A stretch of 64,000 nucleotides of DNA from Ligula intestinalis (lineage: Eukaryota; Platyhelminthes; Cestoda; Diphyllobothriidea; Diphyllobothriidae). The stretch spans positions 20,499,818 through 20,563,817 of the forward strand of contig JAYGXS010000001.1 in NCBI GenBank assembly GCA_036362985.1, given 5' to 3'. Shown piece by piece: positions 35,199-48,000 of the stretch; the first letter of the stretch is position 1; each line of letters opens with the position of its first letter. The translations under genes were made by a program, and so were the position numbers. Below the pieces are notes generated by a model, which worked only from the letters and a program-made list of their open reading frames with translations, made no database searches and had not been told where the DNA came from.

Positions 35199-36004
35199 CC
35201 TCACGTTTGAGGTGATTTATTCTCTGGAAGAAGCAGTGATTAGGCCCAAGCACCCACATGTAAAGCTTCTCTTTCTCTCTGTCGGCCAACCGGGTGCTTG
35301 CCCAACTTTGATTTTCAAAATTGCTTTTTTGCTTTTTAACAAAGAATGTCTCTCTTTATATTCTTTTTGTGTGTACGTGCGCGTGCGTACGGACCTCTAA
35401 CGCGCATTTACTTTGCTTCATTCCCGAAATATACCTTTCTGGGTTCTGACAGTTTATGATGGTGGTGGTGATGGTAGTTATGCCGGCGTCGATGTGAGTA
35501 CGATGATTTGTTCTAGTCTTGCTTCGTTCGCCGCTTCTTGGCGAGCGCATAGTCCCCTTTTAGTGGTCAGTTGAATGTTTTGCGTTGATGATGATGATGC
35601 TGTTTTCCCGTTGCATTTCTACAAGAAAGATGTGGCGTACTGCCTGATAATCTGCCTTTTCATTCGATGTATTGTTTTACTTTTTGAGGTTTTAGATGAC
35701 GAGGAGGAGCTAGTGGTTGTGCGCGGGTTGGGCTTTTTGTCCTGACGCGTAATTGCGTAAGATATTTGTTGAGCTAGAGGTTGGCTTAGTTTGATATTGG
35801 CAGCTGGTTTCTTGCTTATTGTGAGATATTTTGATGCTTTTTGGCACTCGTCGTCGAAGCGGGGCCGCTCGGCTTCCCTTTGGTTGATAAAGCTAGTGTT
35901 TTAGAATGCAGGGCCTGGTAACGCCGATTTTTCATCTTGCAAACTTATTAAGAAATGGTTACCTCGGAAGTTTACAGCAATGTACCACTTGCAAACAATC
36001 TCAC

Positions 36005-36173
36005 CGAGGACCGGGGATGCGTTGTGGTTAGGCGGACTGGTTGAGTGGGTCGCATAAACGCGGTCTCCCCTTCGGCAAGGCTTTCCGTCGTATGGCCTTG
36101 GGCCTCCATGGGCACTTATGTCGTAAATTTGGTCGGCAGTCAAGCATCTACAATATGTCCCGTTGTAGGTGCA
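36005..36173 (-). CDS. Possible orphan exon resembling half of a thyroglobulin type-1 domain
   Basis: After a minus-strand acceptor-like TGATCCAG the frame reads CTYNGTYCRCLTADQIYDIS, then AHGGPRPYDGKPC, then RRGDRVYATHS, up to a donor-like CTCG|GTGAG. The QC...C.C....I.......C spacing is like the second half of a thyroglobulin type-1 repeat (usual core CWCV; here CRCL). The frame stays open to a stop at 35901, so it could instead be a terminal exon. No upstream partner exon was found, and it lies past the stop of the only minus-strand gene. I am not sure it is expressed. Confidence 0.3.
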
Positions 36174-36234
36174 CTGGATCAACATAGGTGTCAGATTAGG
36201 AAACAGTAAGCGTTATTTGAGGTGTGAATTCACA

Positions 36235-36475
36235 ACAAATGCCACCCACAGGGGAGTGGTAGCACGCCTAGGTTCAGGCTGACGCCGCGCTAATCACCTG
36301 CGTCCGGCCACGCCTCCCGCCATCTTGATACTGAGTACAGGTGGGTGAGGGTCCGGTGGATACCGCACAATTTTACCATCTTTCAAAAGCAATTCACGGC
36401 CAAGTCACTGTCTGCGTACACCATGACCTGAGACACATGGTGGACATCGTCTGTTGATCCACATCGAAGGGTTTA
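36235..36475 (+). repeat. Family G interspersed repeat
   Basis: GGGGAGTGGTAGCACGCCTA, CGCGCTAATCACCTGCGTCC, and GGCCAAGTCACTGTCTGCGT align with the other copies in the same orientation. Confidence 0.6.
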
Positions 36476-38968
36476 ATCCTCAGATGTTGCAGGCCGTTCC
36501 TTCACAACTTAAACCAGTAAGTAGATGCCACTCCATACACGCGGTAGTGTGTGCGCGAAAATCACAACCTCGTTCGATTTGGCAGTCGCAACTTTTCTAA
36601 TATTTTGCCGGTCTGTGAACGACGAGGACCACCATCGCTACGTGTGCATGTATTGGGTCGTAGCCACAGAGGGGCTCGTGTGTCCTCTGTCATAACGGAG
36701 GCTCAGGCCGAGATAGTACCGCGCCAAATTGTTGCAACGGAGGCCCATGCCAAATATTCGCCGTCTAACTACGCCTCATATGAGCCCCAAAGAGAGAACA
36801 CGACAGGAAGTGTGCAGAAGCGGAAGTATTCTATGTACAATAAATTAAGGGAAACAAACGTATGTCAACGATGTTCCTTGAGCCAATAATATTCTCTCCT
36901 GAGGTAGTGACCATTCCCATTGGCTATTGGCTCAGTGAGTGAATGTAGCTATAAATTCAAATTATCGATTGATTGTCTAGCTCGAAGTGTTAGCTCGCGC
37001 ATAGGCCAATCGATAGCCTATTGTGGACGCGGCTATGGTTTGCAAACTACTGCTTGCGAAGGCTTCATCATATCCCGGCGTGACCAGGTACTCGCACCAT
37101 TCTTACGCGCAGTGCTTGTGCTTGTCCCTCAACAAGCACCAAACCATCTTCAAGTAATAAATTAACATATCGATGGGATTTTTCGTTGGTCTGCATTAAA
37201 AATGAGCGAGTGCAGCATTCTCCTCCAGCCTAAAGGTCGAGCTACCCCAAAACTCGGCAACTTTCCATACCGGGGCTTATAAGGTTATGCTCTTATCCAC
37301 AGGCTGATTATGTGGATGGCGTGGGGGGAAGTTATTTTTAGATCGATTTCTCTCGTACATTAGTGGCCTGTCTCACTGTCGGACGCAATCACTGACGAAA
37401 CTTGGTGTGATCCTTAAACGACAGTTCAGCCGCTGTTTTCGACTAGGTTCACCGTGTAGTGCACGGAAGGAGACCTGCGATGCATCTACCTCATGCAGTG
37501 TTCCACTCCCCCCACTTGTGACGGGGGTAGGAGAGGGCGCAGACGGCTGGCGTTGCCGCGGCCGCGCCTGGCTCGGATCCCACCTGAGTGGCACAGCCAC
37601 GCAGTCTTCCTGGTTTGTTGGCCAGTAGCTCAGATTGCACTTGGAAGTACATAAATACCTGTCATCGTTTCGTTTCTGGCGCAACAAATCCTGGCCCATT
37701 CTGATGTCTCACTCTTATGCATACGGGTGTTTAGTCCAGAATGCGCAGTAAAATCACAAACATCCAGGATACTCCGCCTGTCAACCGACTAATTATATAA
37801 TCTGGCCGAATTCCCTGCCACTCCTAGTTCCCCTTCATGTTTCAGTGACAAGACTGGGTAGAGATGAACGACTCTCTTGGCATTCGCTCGAATCTACGTC
37901 TGCCACAACAAGTACGGACCTCTTCCTCAATTGGGTCATACATTGCGCACTCATATAAATCATTGCCATGGACCCCTTAAACGAAGATGGAGTCACCGTG
38001 GCCCAACTGACTCTCTTGACCTTTTCAAAAAACTGAAGTAACTTGACTAGAATATTCCTAGCAGCTTTTAGAGTGAACTCACAAAGCTTCACTCTGGATG
38101 ATTTACTTCAGGTTAGCGCGTGTACTTCGTACGAGACTAAAACAGTTGAAATTTAAAAAACTTGTGTATCTATCAGTTAATATACAGGGAACGCTTGGAG
38201 ACCCACTGGTGAGCCATTCAGCGACAGAATATCGGCGTGATGCACATTTGAGCTAGTACCCGTGCTGTCAGTATGGTAACGTGTGTAGTCTTGGAGGAAT
38301 CAACCAGGTAGCTCATTGGAGCACATACCCAACTTTTCAGTTTTTGGAAGCTGTTGCTTACATAATGAAATTCTACCCGTGGGCTGTGTGAGTTCCTCAG
38401 GCGAATAAAAGTACTGTCCCAGCGATCGAGTCGTCCTCTTCTTCTCAATTGCTGCGTGGGACTCGCGCGTTCGCTTGTATCGGCGGTTCACGTGATTGCA
38501 TTTCTCTCCCGGCCAATCAGAGGCGCCGCAGACTGCTATTGGCCAAGCAACTGACAAGCGGCCACTGACTCACTCTCGCACGACGTTTATGCATCCACAC
38601 CTACGTGACGCTAGCAGGTTGACGCGTGCGTGCGAGTGCAGGCCCCGAGTTTGCTGCACGTCGGGGCTTCAGACCACCACCACCAGAATGTCTGCACATA
38701 ATACACAACCCTTACTGGTCTTTCCCCTTCTCTGCGGGACTGGGCGTGATAATTGCAGCGTCCTGAGCGCGCACCCACGGCCTAGACATCCTACAGAGTT
38801 CAGTCCATTGCTCAGCATTGACACAGGCAGAAATACCGACTGCGGCAAGGGATTGCCATTTAGCAAAAGAAGTACAATGAGGTGCAGCAGTTCAACGAAG
38901 TGTTTGTGTGAAGGGGCAAATTCCAATTTTGAACCATAAGTACCCTGGGAAGAAAAAGGCCTAAAACT

Positions 38969-38974
38969 TTTAAT
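38969..38974 (-). promoter_or_regulatory. Candidate protease polyadenylation signal (ATTAAA)
   Basis: Minus-strand ATTAAA lies about 35 bp downstream of the protease stop codon. It is a motif match only and would give a short 3' UTR. Confidence 0.35.
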
Positions 38975-39009
38975 GCAAGTGACACGAGGGGCGGGGTGAG
39001 CCGGCCAAA

Positions 39010-39083
39010 TCAGTCGGCCGTGTACTTCTTTATCCAATTGATGACTGAGGTGACCTTGCTGTATATCCCGGGGACTCCGGCCT
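39010..39083 (-). CDS. Protease terminal exon 6
   Basis: The acceptor ATAATTTTAG yields AG, completing the codon left by exon 5. It then reads [23 protein letters not shown] and TGA. PGIYSKV and the terminal NWIKKY helix are the expected end of an S1 protease. The exon is too short to appear as a convincing open frame on its own. Confidence 0.9.
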
Positions 39084-42000
39084 CTAAAATTATTTCAAAG
39101 TGAAAAAAGACATTTTAAACTCCTGTATGCCTTTTATACAAGCAGCATCTCAACCCGATTATTTTATTTCGTCGAAGCTTGGTAATAAAGTAGTGAGCAT
39201 GCTAGAAAAACTCACTTGGATAGGTCGTAAACCATCGTACTTTTTTCTGTTTCGTTGATTTTTTAAAACAAATATATGCAAAATTAGCTCAAGTATTGCA
39301 CCTCATATACCCCTAGTCTCAGCATTTTGTCTTATGGAAGCGGTATTTATAGGGGTTTTATGGGTGAGGAATTAGGATAGACAGTGAAATATACAGAAAT
39401 ATATAAGTAACTGCTATTTACATTTTATTGTATTTAGAAATGTCCTTGCTTTATAGCTGTAGATTTTTCCAATCTGTATTATCTTTTATCGTACTGCGGA
39501 AAAACCCGATTTTCCGAATGCAGGTTTCTTGAAATTCCTGAAAAAAAATAGAAATGGTGTTTAGGAGGTCGTCTACTTCAATATACCTGAGGTCCAACTT
39601 GCAGTTCCAGAGTTAGATTGGTTTAGTCCGTGGCGCAAAGCCCCACGCACACCTTCAATTTACATGCAGACTAAATTACTCCCAGTGGCTGCAGGAAACA
39701 AATTCAACCACATTTTTCTACTTTTCACTTCTACAAATTTCCTTTACCGCCTATCCTAATTCCCCACCCATAAAATCACTATAACCACCGTGTCCGTAGG
39801 CCAAAATACTGGGACTAGGGGTATATGAGGTGTATTACTTATACTACTTTTGCCCAAATATGTACACTGATCTTCCATGATGTTTGATGATCGCTTTTGC
39901 TCTAATTGCAAAAGTCAGAGCCCGACCTCAAAGCGCAGTTGCACCAACTTTTATTCAAACCCATTTGCAGAATATGTCAGAGGCGAGGAGGTTTAAATAC
40001 TCAACCCGGATGTCCCATTATGACCGGCTGTTGTCTATCGCGGAAATGATTTGCCTCATTCCACCAGCTTGACTGGTGTGAGTGATTTTCCCATTGTCTG
40101 ACGGTGGGATGCCAGCAACAGTTCTGATTGGTTAACTTCAGCCACCGCCCCTTCCACTGACGCATGAGGCCTCAACACAGCCCGTTTACGTCCCAAAAAA
40201 TTGGGCTTGTTTCCTGCTTTGATGATACCGTTCGGCTTTTCCCCGTCAGAATGCCGGCGCATGCGGGCATGATTTTCAGGCCTTTCTGGAGTGGAATACT
40301 TCACACACATGAGTTGGAAAAAAATCCTGCTCATTGAAACCTTGCCTACTCATCCACTCTTTTTGGATTTTTATGTTTTTCTTTTGATAGAAAATGCATC
40401 TACTGTGTCTTTTGTTGGTACAATAGTCACCGGTTATTAAGCCCACGGTTAATAGGGCCTGCTTGGGACGGATTTTTATGCAGTAAAATCCGGCGGCTAA
40501 TAAGCCCAGTCGCCGGTTACAAATCCCAATTTGCCAACAGGACAGATTGGGATTCTCATCTCTCTGCGTGCGCAACTGGTTACAGATTTTTTTGCTTTTA
40601 TTATTACGCAAAATACAGACAAACAGCATTCTTTTCTTCTACATAACCAAGCTCTACACATAATACAGTACGTATGTAATGTATAGTGCCTATCCTGCGT
40701 TTGCTAATTAAGAACTAGGTCACTTCGGTTAATGCGCCCGACGCTTATTAAGCCCAATTCGGTCTGGGCCCGAGGTGGGCTTAATAGCCGGCGACTAATG
40801 TATTACGATAACTGTCGCTCTGGAAATCCAGGGGCAACGGTACACGAATAATAAAGAGCTCCCATCGTCTGTCATATTGGTTTGAAAGACGCCTTTTTGT
40901 GTTACCTAGCTCCTGGGTCATCTTATACGCAGACCAGTGCTACGAGGCTGCATTTAGGCTGTTTTTCTACACTGTCTCGAATGCAGGTTCAACTCTTGCT
41001 GTTTAAGAAGCTTGAATCACATAAGCGTAAACAGCTCGTTTGCCAGGAAGTCTGCAAGTCTTGCTGGGTGGTTGATTCTCTGATACACTGCTGACTTGTG
41101 GGTTCTGTTTTCGAATTTGAAGTTGCCAATTTTCTCATCCGTGACTGACGCCGGCTTCAGGTGGCGATTGCATGCCGTCCCCAACCCCCAATGATAGTTG
41201 TTCGCTCCCCGCACTTGACAGTAATCATTCTCCGTACTCGACCTATGAACATTGCTTACGGCCTATCTTTCTTCCTCCCCCCAATCTAAATGACCCCAAA
41301 TGCCGACTTCATCATGCAGGCGGCATGAGAACGATGAGTATTAACCATAAGGCATTTCCAAACCATCTCCAACCCTCATGTTTTATCCTCTTTGATGCTC
41401 GTTCTCCGACTGCTAATGAAACACACTTGCCGCGCTCTGCCTTGGGCCCAATTTCTCGGGTCGAGACAGTAGCCCTAGCAGCTAGTAGTATAGGTAGATA
41501 GTGTTGCTAACAAAGACAAAAGAGACTGGAATGGCCATTTCTTGCTTATTAGCCGTCATCAGCCAGACATAGTCAGACGCAAGTGGTGCACCACCCGAGC
41601 ATCGAACTCGCGATCTTTTGGTCGACGGCTTATAAGCCAGAAATGGCCATTCCAGTTTCATTTTTCTTTGTTAGCCACACTATCTGTCTATACAACTAGC
41701 TGCTAGGGCTACTGTCTGGACCCGAGAAATGGGGCCCAAGGCAGAGCGCGGCAAGTGTGTTTTATTAGCAGTCGGAGAACGAGCATCAACGGGTCTCAAT
41801 ATCTCCCGACTTAAGTTGAAGAGACAACGAGCTCGGGACTCAATGGTTAGAGCATTCTTCTTTCAGCTGGGAGACTGTTAGGACGGCCCAGCAGGGGAGT
41901 TATCACTCGCGCCGTCCTGAGGGCCAGAGAGTAAGGGAAGCAGAACGGGACAAGAACGTGAACTTCAAAAGGCTGACACGCGAGGATGCAAGGACAGCCG

Positions 42001-45000
42001 CCGGCCGAGTTCTGAGGTCACGCATGACAAGGGGCCACGAAAGGACGCATGCACATGCGTGCGTCATTGAGGGCACGACGTGTCATCCTGAGGACACCTC
42101 ATAATGGCTGCCTGTAGAGGGGCCAAAAGGAAGCAAAGGCCGTTGGTCCTTAAATACGCTGCCACCGCTGGAGGCGGTGCTCTGCTGCTGGAGACACGGG
42201 ACTCTGTTGCCGTACACGAGAGACTGCTACCGAGACTAGACGGACGACAGAACACATGCTGCTGACGGACACAGGACAAGCAGCCGGACACACAGAATAC
42301 AGAGCTGATGTACAAGCAGTAACAGTGACGATAAAATATTATCTGTTATCTTCTCTGCCCTCCTTTCCTAACATGCAAATGGGGTCATATAATCAGTGTC
42401 GACGCAGGCACACCCAAAGTTATAACAGAGCCGATCGTCTCATGTTAAATTCTACCCACCCCAGCCTTCCCTCTCCAGTATTTGCGTGCTGACATCCGAG
42501 AGCTAAGGTAATGAAAACTATTTGGATAGTTTGACCAGTAATGCGGTACGAATGCTTTGCATGGCAGCCTAAACAGGACACGGGAATAAGAACCGCCCGA
42601 ATTCCGGGGAAATTCAGGTTTGGGATTAATGTTAGGTTAAGGTTAGAGTTGGGCCTAAGGTTTGGATTTGTGTTAACTGTGGGGGTTAAGTTTAGGGTAG
42701 GACTAGGATTAAGACTAAGGTCATAATTTTATAGTAGGGTTGAGACACAGGAATAGTTACCCTTCCTAAATTTTATCGCAAGGCCATGTAGTTTAGGCGG
42801 GTGGGACGTTCGTCTTCTCATGTCCTGCTTGAGTAACCATAGAAGTCATTCTTACCCGTATTCTTTTACTGGTAGAGGCTTTACCAGTGGTTACAAATGA
42901 CCTTCAGCCAATTGGGCATACAAAATTCCCATAACTGACACAGGTAGATTGAAAGTCAGCAAAAATTCAACTGGTCTACCTGCACAGCCTTTTCCGAATG
43001 AAACGATGCCAACCAGGGTCCAGGAGTCCTCAGTGGCCTTCCGGCACATCAGCGGTCCACCGCTGTCTCCCTGACAAGCGTCCCTTCCACCCTCAAGGTG
43101 ACCGGCGCACAGCATGGCGTCGGTCACGTGACCGGCGTAGGCTTGGCTTTGGTTGCAGACCTGCACGTCCAACACCGGCACCACAAGGTCTCGCACAGTC
43201 GGGGACACGGCCTGATCTAGATGATTGAATAAAGACAGGGGACACTTTCAGAATTAATGAATTTGGCGATTTGCATTAGACTCATAAGATACCTTTCGGT
43301 AAAAATAGTTTATTGCTATTGCTACCGTAACCAAAAACCCCAGTTTTCTGTAATAACGCATAAATTAGTAACATAACATGTTGCGAAATACGTAGGTTAG
43401 TTGCTTAGTCGCCCTTTTTGGATCAAGAGTCCCCGCCGGAGTCCAAACTGGGTGCAATTGGGAGACGTAGAAAAGCCACGACATCAGCCTGTTTGAGCCA
43501 AGGGTCCACGGGGGTGAGCTGGGCGCCTAGCCGGGAGTCGCAGGCGAAGAGATGCTGACAGTCATGCGGCGAGACGCCGCAGTCGGGACAGCTATCGAGT
43601 GTGGACGGGTCGAGTCGGTATCGGTACTAGCAAAGGAGCATGGAGTAGCCACTGCGTAGCTCCATCAGGGTACAGCGAGTGACCCTCGGGAGTTGTCGTT
43701 CCTTGGCCGCAATCGGAATTGGATAGCCATCCAAAATGAACGGGGGGTGGTAGGTGAGTTTTGTGTCCACAACAGCTCTCTGTGAAGACGCTGGAAGCCT
43801 ATCATGATGGCGGGGCCATAAAAGGATATATCCGAAAGACATGATGCCACAGATTCCTTGTGTAGAGCTCTATGAGACAGTCGAACACTGCGGCTAGGTT
43901 CGCGGGCATGGCAGCGGTGGTGATTTGGATGACCAGGTTGCGAACAGTTCCACCAAAACTGCTGACCTAAAAGTGCGTTGTGAGGGTTTATCGGCAGAAC
44001 AGAGGCCTCCGCAAGGAGATGATCGGTAGGCGACATCTTTTAGCAACCCGTGATTGAGCGGAGGGCGGCTTTCTGTGCTTACTGAAGGCGGCGGACGCTG
44101 GTAGGGCTGATTGTAAGAGACCAGATTAGTGCCGCGTAGGTGAGATGCGGCGTGGTCAACGCTTTGAATTAGGTCACCATGGTCTCTCTCGCGCACAGTT
44201 AGTTGCACATGGTAAACAAGAGTTCAGGGATGCCATTAAAATACCCTTATCCACCTAAGAGGCACATACTTCTTACTTAGGGTAATGCCTTATTGTACTG
44301 CCACGCTCTACATTGATGGGGAGCAAAGGTGCCACCGGGAAAGCAACAAATCGTCTGCGTGAAAATTAGGTGTTCGCGTTTTATCCATCTCAGCACCTAC
44401 GATTAATGAGTATCTGAGAAGTACGTGTAGAACTCAAGAGCAATCGGGCTACTATTGAATGAAGGGCATTAATTGCAAATCTACGGTTTAATTCATTAGA
44501 TTAGGTCTTGAGGTACTACGGATTTTTCCCTTTACTCGAGCAACTGTGATTTCGATATATTTTATTCTAATGTACTCAGATCTGGGCCGAGGGATATCCC
44601 TATGCATTTAAAAGCAAGAGTGTGTTTTGTTAAACGACCATTCGACGGTAATCTTGTGATGTTTGTTCAAAATTGATCCTTCCCTGCCTGATTAATCCTG
44701 GCTAGCCTCAGACGCTTATTCGAACTCCATTGCAATTATTTAGAGGGAAGTAGACAAATTAGTATCTAAACGAGGTATTTTTCGAGAGTATTTAGGTGGT
44801 AGTGTGGGAGAGAGGGCTTTGATCATGACGATATCCTATCGCAAATTGGCAAAGCCAATTCAAACTTACGTTTTCTTTGAGAATGGTTGCATATGTGAAC
44901 TATCGGCCAGCTGCGGAATTATTGCCCCAACCATCTTCTTTGCGCGCGCGGTCGGGTAAACGGTTAAAGAAAGATTTAAACAGAGGCTAACAATCTCCGA

Positions 45001-48000
45001 ACAGTTTATAAATTCCACGCTGGTTGACCAGTTCGGATTTTCATATTTAGCATGCGTTCCGACTGTGAATGTTGAGAATAGAGAATTAGCATTTACCCGG
45101 ACATTCAGACTACTTCCTGCATACACTCTCGGGTCTATGGAATGACTAACTCGAATTCCACTGCCATGAATAGCTGAGTTGCTGTGCCGAGGTGACAGAC
45201 TTATTGATCTTTAACATTCTCTCTCGCCCTCCTTTCTTAGCTGTACGTTTTGTTTAAAGCTATTGGACACAACGTTGCAGCTCAAGCTTAACATGGCCTA
45301 TGGGCTTAGTGATGAGGTTTCAAGATTCTGATAATTGATTGTGCATGCATATTAGCCTTTAGACTGATGGATATAAGTACACTGCAGATTCACAATCTAT
45401 AAATCGTCAGTAGTGAAAATTGAGCCTCGGGGCTCTGCTCCCCCCTCGACCAGCTCTTAACGTCCAGTTTAAGACGAATCTTGGAATCTTTATTTCGAGG
45501 TTAGTCTCGGAAACAGAAAGTCGAAAAGAAACACTTAAAGTGGCTGGCCTCTGATCAGAGTTCAGTTAAAATTCTCACCCTCAGTTTTCCCCCAGCCGGC
45601 AACAATGCAGACCGTAGGGTCGCTGGCGGCACGTTCAGCAGACCTCCGGTAACGCCGGCGTTCCCGCAGCCACTTTCCAGCCAATCGTGAGTCCGTAAGG
45701 CTTGGTGCCTCTTCCTCTCCTACCTCCTCCTCCCACTCCCCTTCCTCCTCATCTGCCACAGTAGGCCACGCCGGTAGTGCCTCCACTGGGGTAATCATGC
45801 GCTTCGCGCGTGCTGCCTTTCCGGCTGTGGTCGGCGGATTAAAGCCTCCATCTGGCAGGCAGATCGGTTGGACGGCGTAGGAGTAATTGACGGGCTGAGA
45901 CAGCCGCAGGAGCGCGACGTCAAAATCGAAGGCTTCACGTTGTTCAAACTTTGGATGAATGTCTATTTCTGCGACTGGAATCACGTGCTGTTCTCCGTCG
46001 TCCCACTCCAGATTGAAGTCGCCCACCACTGCCATCCAAGATTTGTCATCTGCTGAGGAACTGAGAAGAAGTGAAGGCAAGAAAAAGCATAAGTGCGCTT
46101 ATCCGTTGGTCATCAGTCAGCATATTTGGAGACAGCGAAAAAAGGTCCTAAACCTCTATTGAAGCGATACAGATGCGCATTAAGTGTATTTAATTTGCAA
46201 AAAATGTTACAAGACGTATTAGTATGCAAAATGCACAAAAATGATGAGAAAATATGAACTGTAAGAGAGTGAGGTATCTGCAAACTAACAGCGTACAACA
46301 CGTTCACTGCATTTACACAGGGAACATTTCACATGAGTTAACTTTAATGCTAATGAACGACTTATTGAAATCAGCGGAGTAGTATGTTGATAGTCATCTC
46401 AGTAATCTGTCAGATAAGGTTTTGAAATTGCGTGTTGACCATTAACAGGTGGGTATACAGGCTTGCTCAAAATTTAAAACTTACATTTACCTGGTATGCC
46501 AAATTTATTGATTTTTTTCAGAAGTTTCCATTTTTCTAAAAAGACGGTATTTCTAAGCAAAGTAGTATTACTTGCTAAACCGTAGCATACCTTATTTTGA
46601 ATGACGGCCACTGCTATAGTGCTGTAAGACTTTGAGGGCCACAAGTTGGGCTGCATTCGCTTAGCAGGGATTTTTTTGTAAAAATACTTGGATTTCATGG
46701 TTTAGTCCAGCTACTGTAATGCCGAAGATGGGGGGACTTGGTGGTACGCACAGGGGCAGCTTAAGCCCCGCCAGCTATCTAGACCCTCCTCCATCTCCGG
46801 TGTTTTGACTCTGTCTTCACAGCGAGTATAGATGAGGAGTTAGAACAGGGAGTGAGGTATATCCAGCCAAAGTATACGTCAACCAAGCGTTTAGAATCAT
46901 CTATAAGGTACCGACAAAACATTCAAAGTTCATGCGTCAGCGGATATTTGCAACGGCAGAGGCAGTCGCCACACGTCTCACTAAGCCAATCTTATGTAAG
47001 CAGAAGGCGTTTTTAGCGGTCTTAAGGCCCCCTAGGCCGAAGGCTAACTCAACATCCACCCTCACGCGTCCTACCACGCCGCGAAACAATGACGAGGCCC
47101 CGACAGCAAGCATGCCCAGGCCACTCACGCCCTCACGAGACGATGACACCTTGCGTCCTCACACCTCCGCACAACATGCGAGCCAAGGACGATGGGACGA
47201 CACGAACTAATTGTCGGCCCCCTTCTCTTCCCCTACCCTTTTCCATCTCTGGTCCCGAATTAAGACTAGTATCTAACCCCTTTGACCCCTTAACACCTCA
47301 CCCCCCTATCCCCTTAATTATTTCTGATTGGCTGGTTAAAATTTCGTTTACTTTACCCTCCCTTATATTATTGTATTGCCTGTTGACGAATTAATCGAAA
47401 ACGTTCGTTCGCCTAATTTGATTTCTGAAAGCATACTTTCACTATAATTCAACGCAAGTAGACATCGTGGAAATCGGTGGTTGGACTGTCGATAATATTT
47501 ACCCACCCCGGAATTTTGCGCAGATTTGACTGTATTACTTGAAGGGTGAGGATCCCTAGACTCGTGTTATACTCGGCCATAATGCATGTCCATTTTACCC
47601 TGGAATGCTTGCCGGCAGTGCCTGCGTAACGATTCTTCTACAGAGGGATCAATTCTTGTAAAAACTACACAGTTTACTTCTTAGAATTCTTGTTTGAAGA
47701 TAATTGTCGATTTATGCATGGCTTTGGCGCAGTATTTAGGTTTAACAACGTACTGGACAGTGTGGCAGACCTTGTGGGCTATGAACTTCCTTTTAGGTGT
47801 TCACTGACCCACGTATTCATCGAATAGTTTTTGGCCAAAACTGCTCGCTTTTTGCGGCTTATACCGTTCGGAGACCAGGGGGTGATGAATGTCTTGTCCT
47901 TGAACGTGGTTAAATGCGTCGCGTTTAAAGACTACGCACGGAGTGCTCGTAAAACCAGCTTAATGGCTGGCTTTGACTAAAAGCCCAGTTCTGATTGGTC

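Larger units (their letters stand above)
34876..39009. other. Intergenic region between two convergent genes
   Basis: The CENPJ stop and the protease stop face each other across about 4.1 kb. Contents seen are a candidate poly(A) signal for each gene, a possible Cys-rich exon (36005-36173, minus), a GC-rich interspersed repeat (36235-36475), and a Penelope-type terminal motif fragment (38395-38450). The rest is unassigned. Confidence 0.7.

Noticed and set aside
38669..39037. 122-residue minus-strand open frame across the end of the protease gene
   Set aside because: It is the wrong frame over the true terminal exon (39083-39010), which encodes the conserved S1 C-terminus.
41836..41880. Possible functional tRNA gene
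   Set aside because: Only a box-A-like half is present; there is no box B, no cloverleaf completion, and an LTR-like sequence follows.
42541..42726. Short open frame with alternating Leu/Gly/Arg
   Set aside because: It is a by-product of the GGTTAG-like repeat period.
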